From contig WNZI01000001.1 in the NCBI GenBank assembly GCA_009728235.1, forward strand, positions 62,001-126,000: DNA of 64,000 nucleotides. Reading direction: 5' to 3'. Source of the stretch: Vibrio cholerae. GTDB taxonomy: Bacteria > Actinomycetota > Actinomycetes > Actinomycetales > Micrococcaceae. This document shows, one piece after another, positions 35,793-45,206 of this stretch; positions within the stretch are counted from its first letter, which is position 1, and each line of letters opens with the position of its first letter. Below the pieces are notes generated by a model, which was not told the DNA's origin, made no database searches, and saw only the letters and a program-made list of their open reading frames with translations. Made by a program: the position numbers and the translations under genes.

Positions 35793-36059
35793 CTAGGTGA
35801 GTCCGAACAGGCCCACGATGTTGCCGACAATGAACAGGAGCACGAGGAGCACGACGAGTCCGATCACTCCGATCCAGACGGCGGAGTAGCCCTTCTTCGG
35901 CGCGTCCTCCGCATGGCCCTGCTGCCAGGTCGTGCTGGCCTCCCCGGGCGGTGTCTCCCCGGGAGGAACGCCGCCGCCGGGCTCCAGCCCGGTGATGTTC
36001 ATCTCCTCCGGGTCAGGATTCCCTGCGTTGGACACATCTGGGTTCTTGTCTTCGCTCAT
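35793..36059 (-). CDS. Small C-terminally anchored membrane protein (DUF6480-like)
   Basis: An 88-aa protein with the N-terminal motif NPDPEEMNITGLEPGGGVPPGETPPGE (split: NPDPEE, then GLEPGGGVPPGETPP), characteristic of actinobacterial DUF6480 proteins, and a single C-terminal membrane segment (WIGVIGLVVLLVLLFIVGNI). Start ATG 36059 follows GGGAGAG. Role unknown. Longer upstream frames are shadows. Confidence 0.8.
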   Translation of the reverse strand: MSEDKNPDVSNAGNPDPEEMNITGLEPGGGVPPGETPPGEASTTWQQGHAEDAPKKGYSAVWIGVIGLVVLLVLLFIVGNIVGLFGLT

Positions 36060-36156
36060 GCTCTCTCCCGCGTTGTCGTCAGGCTGCTTCTCCTTCAGAC
36101 TACGCGGGCGAACATCAGTCTGCTTACTGATCCGGGTGCCGCGCCGCCCCTTGCGC

Positions 36157-36513
36157 CTACTGCCCGAGACCGGCCGTGCTGCCCCCGGTCGGATCGAAAC
36201 GCTGCCCGGCCGCGCTGTGGGAGGCGCCCTCCTCGTCTCCGGTCGAAGGGGTGGACGGGGATGTCGAGGATGCGGTCGGAGCGGCCTGCTCGCGGGGTGT
36301 CCAGGACATCGTGATGGCCACGCCCCCCTCGGTGTCCTCGACGAAGAGGTGCAGGTCCTCGCCGATGAGCGCCTCGTGGTGCACCGGGTCGCCGGCCTCC
36401 CGTGCCATGTCCGCGAGCCGGGAGATGGCCACCGCCATCGCCCGCCCCCAGTCGTGCGGGTGCCGGCTGGTCGACTCCTCGGTAGCGGTGAATTTCCTGT
36501 CGGTCGTCGCCAT
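36157..36513 (-). CDS. Hypothetical protein, 118 aa
   Basis: A soluble protein starting MATTDRKFTATEESTSRHPHD, with a central region (DWGRAMAVAISRLADMAREAGDPVHHEALIGEDL, in two helices) and a Ser/Thr/Pro-rich tail of about 45 residues that looks disordered. Family not recognised. It lies 97 bases upstream of the DUF6480-like gene on the same strand and is divergent from the BASS transporter gene. Confidence 0.6.
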   Translation of the reverse strand: MATTDRKFTATEESTSRHPHDWGRAMAVAISRLADMAREAGDPVHHEALIGEDLHLFVEDTEGGVAITMSWTPREQAAPTASSTSPSTPSTGDEEGASHSAAGQRFDPTGGSTAGLGQ

Positions 36514-36617
36514 CGTCTGCCCCTGCCGTCGGTGAGGAACCCAAGTACCCTTGCCATTCGGGTGAGTGCCACTTTAGCAAAGCGTCACATAGGACAGGAC
36601 GTGGTATCCCGTTAAGC

Positions 36618-37601
36618 ATGGACGAGAAGACCACCACGCCCCCTGACGCCGAGGAACGCAGCGCGCGGTTGGCCGTGACCCTGTTCCCCCTCCTGATCCT
36701 CGCGGGCGGTCTCGTGGCCGTCCTGACGCCCGACACCTTCGTGGGACTCGGACCTCTGGTCAACCCGCTGCTGGGCATCATCATGTTCGGCATGGGTCTC
36801 ACCCTCAGGCCTGTCGACTTCGCGCTGGTCGGAAAGCGGCCCATCCCCGTGGTGATCGGCGTCGTGGCCCAGTACGCGATCATGCCGCTGCTGGGGTGGG
36901 GGATCTCGATGGCGCTCGGACTGCCGCCGGCGCTCGCGGCCGGAGTCATCCTCGTGGGCTGCTGCCCCGGAGGAACGGCGTCGAACGTGGTGTCCTACCT
37001 GGCCCGGGGCGACGTCGCGCTGTCGGTGGCCATGACGTCGGTGTCCACGATCCTCGCGCCGATCCTCACCCCCCTGCTGACGCTCTGGCTGGCGGGTCGG
37101 TACATGCCGGTCGACGCGGCGTCGATCGGGCTGTCGATCCTCCAGATCGTGCTGCTCCCGGTCGTCGTCGGCCTCGCCGTCCGCTACTTCCTCCCTCGCG
37201 TCGTCGAACGGTTGCTGCCGGCCCTGCCGTGGATCTCCGTAGCCGCGATCACCATCGTGGTCATCGCCGTGGTGTCCGGCAGTGCCGGGATCATCTTCTC
37301 CGCCGGGCTGCTGGTCCTGGCCGCGGTGATCCTGCACAACGGACTCGGCTTCGCGCTGGGCTACGGGGCGGCGAAGCTGTTCAAGCTTCCGACGTCCGCG
37401 AGGAGGACCACCGCCATCGAGGTCGGCATGCAGAACTCCGGTCTCGCTGCAGGCCTGGCCCGCACCTACCTGACTCCGGAAGCAGCGTTGCCGGGTGCCA
37501 TCTTCTCGGTGTGGCACAACGTGTCCGGGGCAGCACTGGCCGCGTACTGGCGGCGACGCGACGCGCGCGCAGGGCTGGGCCACGTCGATCCCAGGAGCTG
37601 A
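36618..37601 (+). CDS. Bile acid:sodium symporter (BASS) family transporter
   Basis: The 327-aa protein has about ten membrane segments and family motifs GIIMFGMGLTLRPVDF, VGCCPGGTASNVVSYLARGDVALSVAMTS (split at the helix crossover) and IEVGMQNSGLAAGLA. These are the sodium-binding and crossover regions of BASS/PanS/YocS carriers, which import organic anions such as pantoate or ketopantoate. Substrate unknown here. Confidence 0.9.
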   Translation: MDEKTTTPPDAEERSARLAVTLFPLLILAGGLVAVLTPDTFVGLGPLVNPLLGIIMFGMGLTLRPVDFALVGKRPIPVVIGVVAQYAIMPLLGWGISMALGLPPALAAGVILVGCCPGGTASNVVSYLARGDVALSVAMTSVSTILAPILTPLLTLWLAGRYMPVDAASIGLSILQIVLLPVVVGLAVRYFLPRVVERLLPALPWISVAAITIVVIAVVSGSAGIIFSAGLLVLAAVILHNGLGFALGYGAAKLFKLPTSARRTTAIEVGMQNSGLAAGLARTYLTPEAALPGAIFSVWHNVSGAALAAYWRRRDARAGLGHVDPRS

Positions 37602-37704
37602 GGCGCCGGGAGGCACACCATCGGAATAGTCCGGGGCGGTGGCAGGTTGTGGCTGGCGAGGCCCGATGAGGTGCCGTCGAATTCCACCGATTCCGGGAGC
37701 TCCC

Positions 37705-38301
37705 ATGACCATCAGCCCTGACACGACGACCACCCGCACCGCCCAGACGCGCGTACCGATCGTGAGGGAGTTGGCCGACCGCTGGAGCCCGCGTTCCTTC
37801 GACCCGGAGGCGCTGGTCACGGAGTCCCAGCTGGATGCACTGCTCGAGGCCGCGCGCTGGGCGCCGTCGGCGAGCAACCACCAGCCCCGTCGCTTCATCG
37901 TCGCGCGCCGCGGAACGCACCCGTTCGACGCCATCCTCTCCGCACTCGTGGGATTCAACGCGGCGTGGGCGCACAACGCCTCCGCGCTGATCGTGGGTAT
38001 CGCGGAATCGTCCACTGTCGAAGGAGACCTTCGCCCCTATGCCGAGTACGACCTCGGCCAGGCGGTGGCCCATTTGACCGTCCAGGCGGAAGCGGAAGGC
38101 CTGTCGACGCACCAGATGGCCGGTGTGGAATGGGATGTCATCGTCGCCGCGTTCGACCTCGCCGACAACCTCAAGCCCATGACGGTCACCGCGGTCGGCA
38201 CCGTGGACGAGGCCGACAAGCTGCCGCAGGCACTGGCGGAGCGGGAGCTCGCGCCGCGTACGCGTCAGCCGCTGGAGGAGATGGTGCTCCTGCGCAGCTG
38301 A
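37705..38301 (+). CDS. Nitroreductase-family protein
   Basis: The 198-aa FMN-dependent oxidoreductase contains RWSPRSFDPEALV near the start, then LLEAARWAPSASNHQPRRFIV, the FMN phosphate-binding region of nitroreductases, and YDLGQAVAHLTVQAEAEGL. Such proteins form dimers that reduce nitro or quinone compounds with NAD(P)H. Start ATG 37705 with GGGAGC upstream. Convergent with the following FAD enzyme. Confidence 0.85.
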   Translation: MTISPDTTTTRTAQTRVPIVRELADRWSPRSFDPEALVTESQLDALLEAARWAPSASNHQPRRFIVARRGTHPFDAILSALVGFNAAWAHNASALIVGIAESSTVEGDLRPYAEYDLGQAVAHLTVQAEAEGLSTHQMAGVEWDVIVAAFDLADNLKPMTVTAVGTVDEADKLPQALAERELAPRTRQPLEEMVLLRS

Positions 38302-38313
38302 GCAGGACGGCCC

Positions 38314-39684
38314 CTAGCCGCGCAGCGCCGCCCTGGCAGCATGCCCGATCACGGCGCTGTAGGTCGGGTAGGCGAATTTCACCCGGGCGAGCGTCGCGAG
38401 ATCGGTACCTGCAGCCATCGCGGAGGCGACGGCCGTGATGACCTCGACGGCGTTCTCGCCCACCGCGTGGGCTCCGAGGATGAGTTCGCGACGCCGATCG
38501 ACCACCAGTTTCAGGAAGCCCTGCTCCCGGTCGTCGATGATGGGTCGCTCGACGGCCGCGTAGGGCACGGTGACGGCGTGGCACTCGGCGTCCCGTTCGC
38601 GGGCCTTCGTCTCGGTCAGGCCCACGCCCGCGTAGTCCGGATCGGTGAACCCGCCCTCGGGCAGCAGGTGGTGGGGGGTGGTGCGGGTCGCCCCCAGGAC
38701 GGCGTTCTCAGCTGCGGTCTCGCCCTCGAAGACCGCCGCCTGGACGAGCATGCTGGAGCCGTTGGCGTCCCCTGCGACGAAGATGTGCGGGACGTTGGAG
38801 CGCAGGTACTCGTCCACGGGGATGAAGGACCGGGCGGTGGTGACACCCGCCGCGTCGAGACCCAGGCCGGCGAGGTTCGCGGGCCAGCCGGCAGCCATGA
38901 TGACGGCATCCACCGATTGCGAACGAGGCTCGCCGTCACGCTGCCAGGTGAGGTTCAGGCCGCCGTCCTCGGGGCGGATGCTGTCGATACCGCCGATCGC
39001 CGTCTCCACCTGGACCCCCTTGCCGGTGAAACCGGCCGTCACGGACGCCGCGACGTCGTCGTCCTCGGTCATCAGGATGCGTGGTGCGAGGTCCAGCAGG
39101 AGGACCTGGGCCCCCAGGGCGTCGAAGATGGTGGTCATCTGCGCCCCCGTGTGTCCGCCGCCGATGATCGCCACCGTTCCGGGCAGTTTCTCGAGGTCCA
39201 GCACCTCGTGCGGGAGGACCGCATGGTCGGCGCCCTCGATGGGAAGGCGACGGCCGCTACCACCGATGCACAGGATGATCGAGGCAGCCGTGACCTCCCG
39301 GCCGGCCACCATGACGCTGTGCTCCCCGGTGAGCTCGGCGTCACCCTCGATGAGTTCGATGGACAGTCGCTCCATCGTGGGACCGTACCCCTTGGCCTCG
39401 AGGACGCGCGCCACGGTAGCCCGGACCCGACGGACGGTCTTGTCCCAGTCCACCGAAGGCTCGTCGACGACGATGCCGTAGTCGTACGCCGTCCGGACCT
39501 CACGGAAGAGCCGCGCGGTCTTCGCCAGCACGCGCGTGGGGACGCAGCCGGAGTTGACGCAGGTTCCGCCGAGTGCCGATCTCTCGACGACGGCGGTGCG
39601 GGCCCCCAGCTCCGCCGCACGGGTGGCTGCAGCCATACCGGCGGGGCCGCCACCGATCACGAGGACATCGAACGCGTAGTCCAT
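38314..39684 (-). CDS. Pyridine nucleotide-disulfide oxidoreductase (Lpd/MerA-like)
   Basis: The 456-aa flavoprotein has FAD motif VLVIGGGPAGMAAATRAAELG, the redox-active disulfide in GGTCVNSGCVPTR (Cys42/Cys47), the NAD domain VAIIGGGHTGAQMTTIF, the FAD-closing VPHIFVAGDANG, and a dimerisation domain. The end has HAVGENAVEVI but lacks the C-terminal His-x4-Glu pair of true lipoyl dehydrogenases; the end reads AYPTYSAVIGHAARAALRG instead. It is therefore a reductase of the wider family (for example mycothione- or soluble transhydrogenase-like); substrate unknown. Start 39684 has AAGGAGC. Confidence 0.85.
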   Translation of the reverse strand: MDYAFDVLVIGGGPAGMAAATRAAELGARTAVVERSALGGTCVNSGCVPTRVLAKTARLFREVRTAYDYGIVVDEPSVDWDKTVRRVRATVARVLEAKGYGPTMERLSIELIEGDAELTGEHSVMVAGREVTAASIILCIGGSGRRLPIEGADHAVLPHEVLDLEKLPGTVAIIGGGHTGAQMTTIFDALGAQVLLLDLAPRILMTEDDDVAASVTAGFTGKGVQVETAIGGIDSIRPEDGGLNLTWQRDGEPRSQSVDAVIMAAGWPANLAGLGLDAAGVTTARSFIPVDEYLRSNVPHIFVAGDANGSSMLVQAAVFEGETAAENAVLGATRTTPHHLLPEGGFTDPDYAGVGLTETKARERDAECHAVTVPYAAVERPIIDDREQGFLKLVVDRRRELILGAHAVGENAVEVITAVASAMAAGTDLATLARVKFAYPTYSAVIGHAARAALRG

Positions 39685-39822
39685 GGGAAAGCTCCTTCGG
39701 TCCGTCGGCACATGGCCGTCCCATCCTCCACCGGATGCGGGCAGCACCACAATGCACCGGCCGCTGCTGTCCCCGGCGCTTCCCTGGCCCTAGGATCAGG
39801 GTCTGGGATGCGAGGCGGACAG

Positions 39823-40631
39823 ATGGACACGGACGGGGACTCCGGGGAGCGGGCGCGCTACACGCTCGTGGACGACGGCGACTTCCTGCGTCTGACCTGG
39901 ACGGCGGGGGTCACCATCCGGGCGGACGACGTGCAGTCGACCATGGCCACCGTGACGGCCGCCTCGCCCGGGGGCAAGCGGCCCCTCCTGGTGAACATCG
40001 GCCTGGTGGAGGCCATCACGCTGGAGGCCAGGCACCTGCTCATCGAGGACACGTGCTCCCTCCTGACCGCCGTCGTCGGCGTCGACGAGGTCGGCAAGGT
40101 CCTGACGGCCTTCAACTACCGGTCCGTCACCCCGAGCAGGTACTTCACGAACGAGGCCGAGGCCATCGAGTGGCTGGTGGGAGTCTCCGACGGCGGTGAG
40201 AGCACCAGCCGTGAGCCAACCGGGTCGGAGCCTTTCCGGGCGTGGATGGATGACGGCGTGTTCACCGTGCAGTGGGACGAGGGCACGAGTGTGACCACGG
40301 CCATGGCGGAGTCGGTCATCGCGGTGGCGGCCACGTTGAGCGCGAGCATCCTCCGATGCTCGCGCTCAACAACAACATGGTCTCGCTGATGCCCGAGGCC
40401 TTCGACGTGTTCGCGCGTAGGCTCGACGTTGCCGCACTGGCGATCGTGGGGCTCGAGGGGGACCGTGTGATCGCCACGTACTACAAGCAGCTCCACCACC
40501 CGCCCTACCCGACGCGGTATTTCGAGACCGTGTCCGGCGCCCGCCAGTGGCTGGCGCTCACCCGCCGACCGCTCGAAGCACCCGGTGCGCAACCGGACGC
40601 ACCCGCCCCGATCCCCCAGGAGGAACAATGA
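39823..40631 (+). CDS. Tandem STAS-like (DUF7793-type) protein, -1 frameshift
   Basis: The protein holds two copies of the same roughly 110-residue domain. Copy 1: [14 protein letters not shown] through [14 protein letters not shown]. Copy 2: [14 protein letters not shown] through [14 protein letters not shown]. Single-copy proteins of this kind in Arthrobacter-like bacteria resemble STAS/SpoIIAA folds. The frame breaks in copy 2 at 40340-40346, inside a perfect 15-bp inverted repeat; one added base joins VAATLS to [14 protein letters not shown], giving 269 aa. ATG 39823 follows GAGGCGG; an upstream ATG at 39808 is possible. The stop overlaps the start of the alcohol dehydrogenase gene (ATGA), so both are translated together. 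Function unknown. Confidence 0.7.
40336..40369. repeat. Perfect 15-bp inverted repeat inside the tandem STAS-like gene
   Basis: TTGAGCGCGAGCATC and its exact complement are separated by CTCC. The hairpin lies exactly where the reading frame breaks. It is within coding sequence, so it is probably a chance-formed secondary structure that promotes base loss during replication or sequencing, not a terminator. Confidence 0.75.
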
Positions 40632-41671
40632 AGACCGTCAAGGCCTACGCAGCACCATCCGCAACGGACCCGCTCGTCCCGACGACGATCGAGCGCCGCG
40701 ACCTCGGCGCCCAGGACGTGCTGATCAAGATCGACTACGCGGGCATCTGCCACTCCGACATCCATACCGTGCGCGGTGAGTGGGGCCCGCAGCAGTACCC
40801 CCTGACGGTCGGCCACGAGATCGTGGGTGTCGTCGAGGAAGTGGGCGCCGACGTCTCCCGCCACAAGGTCGGCGACCGCGTCGGTGTCGGTTGCATGGTC
40901 GATTCGTGCGGTGAGTGCGCCAACTGCACGGAGGGCGAGGAGCAGTACTGCCTGAAGGGCAACACCGGCACGTACGGTGCCACCGATCGCGACGGCACCA
41001 TCACGCAGGGTGGCTACTCCACGCACATCGTCGTCGTCGAGCACTTCGTGCTGTCCGTGCCCGCGAGCATCCCCTACGAAGCGGCCGCGCCCCTGCTGTG
41101 CGCGGGCATCACCACGTACTCGCCCCTCAACCACTGGAACGCCGGACCGGGCAAGCGGGTCGCCGTCGTCGGACTCGGCGGACTCGGCCACATGGCCGTC
41201 AAGATCGCGCATGCGATGGGGGCGGAGGTGACGGTGCTCTCGCAGACGCTGAGCAAGCAGGAGGACGGCAAGCGATTCGGGGCCACGGACTACTACGCCA
41301 CGAGTGACCCGGAGACGTTCGAGAAGCTCGCCCTGCGCTTCGATCTCATCATCAACACGGTGAGCGCGAACATCGACCTCGACGCCTATCTCTCGCTCCT
41401 CCGACTCAACGGCACCATGGTCAACGTCGGAGCACCGGCGGATGCCCTTCCCCTGCATGTGTCCACGCTGTTCAACCAGCGCCGCTCCTTCGCCGGATCG
41501 GGTATCGGCGGGATCCGCGAGACCCAGGAGATGCTCGACTACTGCGCCGAGCACGGCATCGCGCCCGAGGTCGAGGTCATCTCCGCAGAGGGGATCAACG
41601 ACGCCTACGAGCGCGTGCTCTCCTCCGACGTGCGCTACCGCTTCGTCATCGACGTGGCAACACTGGGGTAG
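40628..41671 (+). CDS. NAD(P)-dependent alcohol dehydrogenase (cinnamyl-alcohol/YahK type)
   Basis: The 347-aa zinc enzyme has the catalytic zinc segment [28 protein letters not shown], structural zinc cysteines in [18 protein letters not shown], and the Rossmann motif [19 protein letters not shown] followed by [10 protein letters not shown], which favours NADPH. It reduces aldehydes broadly in the cytosol. ATG 40628 overlaps the stop of the STAS-like gene and has AGGAGGAAC upstream. The end is [21 protein letters not shown], normal for the family. Confidence 0.92.
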   Translation: MKTVKAYAAPSATDPLVPTTIERRDLGAQDVLIKIDYAGICHSDIHTVRGEWGPQQYPLTVGHEIVGVVEEVGADVSRHKVGDRVGVGCMVDSCGECANCTEGEEQYCLKGNTGTYGATDRDGTITQGGYSTHIVVVEHFVLSVPASIPYEAAAPLLCAGITTYSPLNHWNAGPGKRVAVVGLGGLGHMAVKIAHAMGAEVTVLSQTLSKQEDGKRFGATDYYATSDPETFEKLALRFDLIINTVSANIDLDAYLSLLRLNGTMVNVGAPADALPLHVSTLFNQRRSFAGSGIGGIRETQEMLDYCAEHGIAPEVEVISAEGINDAYERVLSSDVRYRFVIDVATLG

Positions 41672-41862
41672 TCCTGCGCTCGCCCGGTCGTCGCTGTGCG
41701 CCGTCGGCCGGGCGAGCGGACGCTGGCGGGTTGGCACCCACCGACGGTGGGCAGCACGTAAGCTGTGAGCATCGTGGCCCTCCTCCGGTCGCGCTCCGAC
41801 GGTCCTGGTCCGGCCTCGGTTTGACGGTTCTTCGAGCGGATAGTGGCGTAGGCAGGGGACGG

Positions 41863-43917
41863 ATGCAAGCGGTCGCAGCGAGACTGGCAGTGTTGTCGGC
41901 GCCGACCCTTCATGTCGTGTTCGCGGTGCTGCTGGTCGGCGCCGCCGTCATCGGCCGCCACACCAACCTCGAGTCCTCCACGCTGGCACTCGTGTGGCCC
42001 GCGGCCGGAGTCAACTTCCTGTGGGGACTGTGGGCCTCACGCTCCCGACGGGACCTCGCCGTCGCCCTCGTCGCGACCCTGCCGCTCATCGCTCTCGTCA
42101 ACCTGATGACGGGTCTCAGCCTGTCGCTCGCCCTCGCTGTCGCGGTGGGCAGCGCTGTGCAGACCGCCGTCGCAGTGCACTTCTTCCGGCGACTCGTACC
42201 GTCCATGAGCGTACGGACGGTCGGTGACTACCTGCGGCTCAGCCTCGTGGCGCTGGGCGCCTGCTCCGTCGGGGCCGTCTTCATCGTCGCCGGAAGTGCG
42301 CTCGAGGGTGTGACGGATCCCTTCAACGCCTTCGTGCCGTGGATCGTGCGCCACGCGGTGTCCCTGACGGCGCTCGGCGCCCTCGGCGTCGTCATCGCCG
42401 CCAGCATCACGGCCCGCGCGGGAGGCGAGCTGCCCGCACCCCTCCCCCCGGCGCGCAAGGCCGAGCACGCACTCCTCGCCGTGATCTCCGTCGTGCTGTA
42501 CGTCGCCACCTTCGGCACCGTCTCTGCCCTCCCGATCTCCTACAGCACCATCCCGGCCCACATGTGGGCCGGCTTGCGGCTCCGGGCAGGCTGGGCGATG
42601 CTGCACGGTCTGGTCAGCGGTGCCTTCCTCCTCGTGTTCACCCTTGCCGGGCTCGGTCCGTTCCAGGAGCTCGGTCCCGGAACCGCGGCGTACGTGGCGC
42701 AGTCCTTCATGTTCATCGCGTTCTCGCTCTCCGCCGTCCTGGCCCTCAGCATGGACGAGCGCCGCCGCCTCATCGCGAGCCTGTACCGGGCGACCGATGA
42801 GGCGAAAGCCGCTGCCGAGTTGCGCGACCTGGTGATCGGACGGATGAACGACGGCGTTCTCGTGGCCGGGCCGGACAAGCGACTGATCTTCCAGAACGAG
42901 ACGAGCGAGCGCTGGCTGGGGCCGGGTACCGCGGAGCCGGGTGAGGTGTGGCGCCGCGACTACGAGATCACGACACCCTCCGGCGAGCACTTGCCCGAAG
43001 CCGACAACCCGTTGGCGCGGGCGCTCGAAGGCTCCGTCACGGAGCGGATGGACCTCGACCTGACCCACCGGTCCGGTGAGGTGATGCATCTGTCCGTCGA
43101 CGCCATGCCGCTCCCCGGAGGAAGGGGCGCCCTCGTCGTCATGCACAACGTCACCAGTGAGCGCGTGCACCAGCGGGACCTCAGTCGATTCGCCTCCGTG
43201 GTGGCCCATGATTTGCTGACCCCGCTGACGGTCTTCGATGGATGGCTGGAGATGCTCGAGGACCCCCAGCTGGCGCCCGCCGAGCGCCAGGCCAGCGTCG
43301 AGAGGCTCCAGCAGGCGAGCCTGCGCATGCGCAACCTCATCCGGAACCTCCTGGCCTACAGCCTGGCGAAGGAGGAGAAGCTCAACGCCTCGAGGATCGA
43401 CGTCGCCCGCGTGGCCGAGGGCATCATCGACGTGCGGACCGCCCTTCCCGGAACGCAGCTGCCGGCGGTCGCCTTCACCGTCGCGGCCCCGCACCCCGTC
43501 TATGCCGACGAGCGTCTGGTCCTCCAGCTGCTGGAGAACCTGATCGGCAACGCGATGAAGTACGGTCGCGTCGACGGCACGGGTGAGGTGACGGTGTCCA
43601 CCACCGTCGACGAGGCCTCCGGCAGAACGCTGGTGCATGTCAGCGACAACGGCATCGGGATCCCGGACGGCGACCTCGAAAGGGTCTTCGACGAGTTCCA
43701 CCGTTCGGTGAACGGATTGGGACAGGCCACGGGAACCGGCCTCGGGCTCGCGATCTGCCGCCGTATCGCCGAGAGCCACGGCGGCAGCATCCGGGTGTGC
43801 AACCTGGAGGACGGCGGTGCCGAGTTCACGGTCAGCCTTCCGGCGACGCCGGACCAGCTGCCCGAGGGCATCCCCCTGGTCGGTGCCGAGGATTCTCCGG
43901 CCGTTCCGGCGTCCTAG
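41863..43917 (+). CDS. MASE1-type sensor histidine kinase
   Basis: The 684-aa membrane kinase has an N-terminal MASE1-like sensor of about eight membrane segments (residues 1-300, with WPAAGVNFLWGLW), a PAS-like domain (about 325-430: MNDGVLVAGPDKRLIFQNE), a HisKA domain with phospho-acceptor His449 in SVVAHDLLTPLT, and an ATPase domain with N-box ENLIGNAMKYG, G1 DNGIGIPDG and G2 GTGLGLAI. ATG 41863 follows GGCAGGGGAC. No response regulator lies next to it, so its partner is elsewhere. The signal is unknown; MASE1 domains are usually tied to an unidentified small ligand. Confidence 0.9.
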   Translation: MQAVAARLAVLSAPTLHVVFAVLLVGAAVIGRHTNLESSTLALVWPAAGVNFLWGLWASRSRRDLAVALVATLPLIALVNLMTGLSLSLALAVAVGSAVQTAVAVHFFRRLVPSMSVRTVGDYLRLSLVALGACSVGAVFIVAGSALEGVTDPFNAFVPWIVRHAVSLTALGALGVVIAASITARAGGELPAPLPPARKAEHALLAVISVVLYVATFGTVSALPISYSTIPAHMWAGLRLRAGWAMLHGLVSGAFLLVFTLAGLGPFQELGPGTAAYVAQSFMFIAFSLSAVLALSMDERRRLIASLYRATDEAKAAAELRDLVIGRMNDGVLVAGPDKRLIFQNETSERWLGPGTAEPGEVWRRDYEITTPSGEHLPEADNPLARALEGSVTERMDLDLTHRSGEVMHLSVDAMPLPGGRGALVVMHNVTSERVHQRDLSRFASVVAHDLLTPLTVFDGWLEMLEDPQLAPAERQASVERLQQASLRMRNLIRNLLAYSLAKEEKLNASRIDVARVAEGIIDVRTALPGTQLPAVAFTVAAPHPVYADERLVLQLLENLIGNAMKYGRVDGTGEVTVSTTVDEASGRTLVHVSDNGIGIPDGDLERVFDEFHRSVNGLGQATGTGLGLAICRRIAESHGGSIRVCNLEDGGAEFTVSLPATPDQLPEGIPLVGAEDSPAVPAS

Positions 43918-43985
43918 TTCCGGCCGTTCCCGGGCGTACTGCCCGAAGGCCGTGCAGCGGCCCGTGTCGTGGCCGAGTCCGCGGG

Positions 43986-45062
43986 TCAGCCCCGACGCCG
44001 GCCGAACATCTTCGGGGACCCGTCGTGGCCCTCGCCGCCCCGCAGGCCCGCCAGTACCTCCGCCATCGCCTCCCGGGACGAATGCTCCGCGTTCCATCCC
44101 AGCTCGATCCGGGCGCGCGTCGTATCCATGACGGGGCTCTGCGCGGCCATGTCGATCCACCCAGGGTCCGTGCGCTGCAGGCCCAGGCTCCAGCTCGCCC
44201 CGACGACGAACCGCAGGAGGCGGACAGGGATGCCGATGACCCGGCGGGCACCGAGGAGGTCGGCTACGCGTTCCGGGTTGAGTTCGGGTTCTGCGGCGAT
44301 GTTGTAGGCGCCGGACGCCCGGCGGACGATCACGCGCCAGAAGGCCTCGGCGACGTCGTCGGCGTGGACCGCCTGGAAGACGAAGGCCGCCGGGATGGGT
44401 AGCACCGGAAGGGGCAGCCCGCCCAGCAGGACCTTCGGGACCAGGGGACCGAGGAAGTAGCGTCCCACCTCGCTACCCGCCTGCCCCTGGAAGATCAGGC
44501 CGGGCCGCAACCGTGCCACGGGGATCTCGGGGAACTCCTCCTCGAAGGCGTCGAGCAGCCGTTCCTGCTCGGCCTTGTGACGGCTGTAGTGCGAGGACGG
44601 TATGCCGTCCGTCGGCCACGACTCGTCCCTGCGGGTGTCCTTGCCGGAGCGTGAGTACGCTCCGACCGAGGAGGCGCAGATGAACTGCCGCACTCCTGCG
44701 GCTCCGGCGGCTGACAGGGCGTTGGCCGTTCCCGTCACGTTGGTGCGGTGCATGGCCGGTTCATCCCGATTGGGCTGGATCGCCCAGGCCAGGTGCACGA
44801 CGGCGTCGGCTCCGCGCAGCGCGAGCGTCAGGGCGTCCCGGCCGTCGTCCGTGCCGATGTCGATGGCATGCCAGTCGACGCCGTCGTACGGCGCGCGGGA
44901 GGTGTCGGGGACGGTCCGTGCCACCGCCGTGATGGAGATGGTGTCGACGTCGGTGTCGTAACCCGACCGCTGGATCGCCTCACGATCGCGCACGGCCTGC
45001 TGGAGGCGGGAGAGAACTGCGGTGCCGACGTTTCCTGTCGCGCCGATGACTGCGATGCGCAT
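43986..45062 (-). CDS. NAD-dependent epimerase/dehydratase (extended SDR)
   Basis: The 358-aa protein has the Rossmann glycine motif IAVIGATGNVGTAVL, the Ser region FICASSVGAYS and the catalytic YSRHK (Tyr-x3-Lys). It then has RLRPGLIFQGQAGSEVGRYF and VFQAVHADDVAEAF, typical of nucleoside-sugar-epimerase-like actinobacterial SDRs. An insert around residues 28-45 is unusual but modest. Substrate unknown. Divergent from YihY; the 144-base gap between them must hold both promoters. Confidence 0.87.
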   Translation of the reverse strand: MRIAVIGATGNVGTAVLSRLQQAVRDREAIQRSGYDTDVDTISITAVARTVPDTSRAPYDGVDWHAIDIGTDDGRDALTLALRGADAVVHLAWAIQPNRDEPAMHRTNVTGTANALSAAGAAGVRQFICASSVGAYSRSGKDTRRDESWPTDGIPSSHYSRHKAEQERLLDAFEEEFPEIPVARLRPGLIFQGQAGSEVGRYFLGPLVPKVLLGGLPLPVLPIPAAFVFQAVHADDVAEAFWRVIVRRASGAYNIAAEPELNPERVADLLGARRVIGIPVRLLRFVVGASWSLGLQRTDPGWIDMAAQSPVMDTTRARIELGWNAEHSSREAMAEVLAGLRGGEGHDGSPKMFGRRRG

Positions 45063-45206
45063 GATCTACTCCTGGGCGTGATTCGGTGGCGCGTGCCAGT
45101 GCCGATCGGAACTGGACTACTAAGCAAGCTTATGGTGCAGTTGAAGCAGACGGTAGTCAGAAAAAAAGCCCGACCCCGGCGACGGGGCCATACCCGGGAG
45201 GTATCC

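Noticed and set aside
40336-40369. Reading the 15-bp inverted repeat as a transcription terminator
   Set aside because: It lies inside a coding domain that continues on both sides once one base is restored.
42037-44160. 707-codon minus-strand frame over the histidine kinase
   Set aside because: Antisense shadow; the plus strand carries complete HisKA and HATPase motifs.
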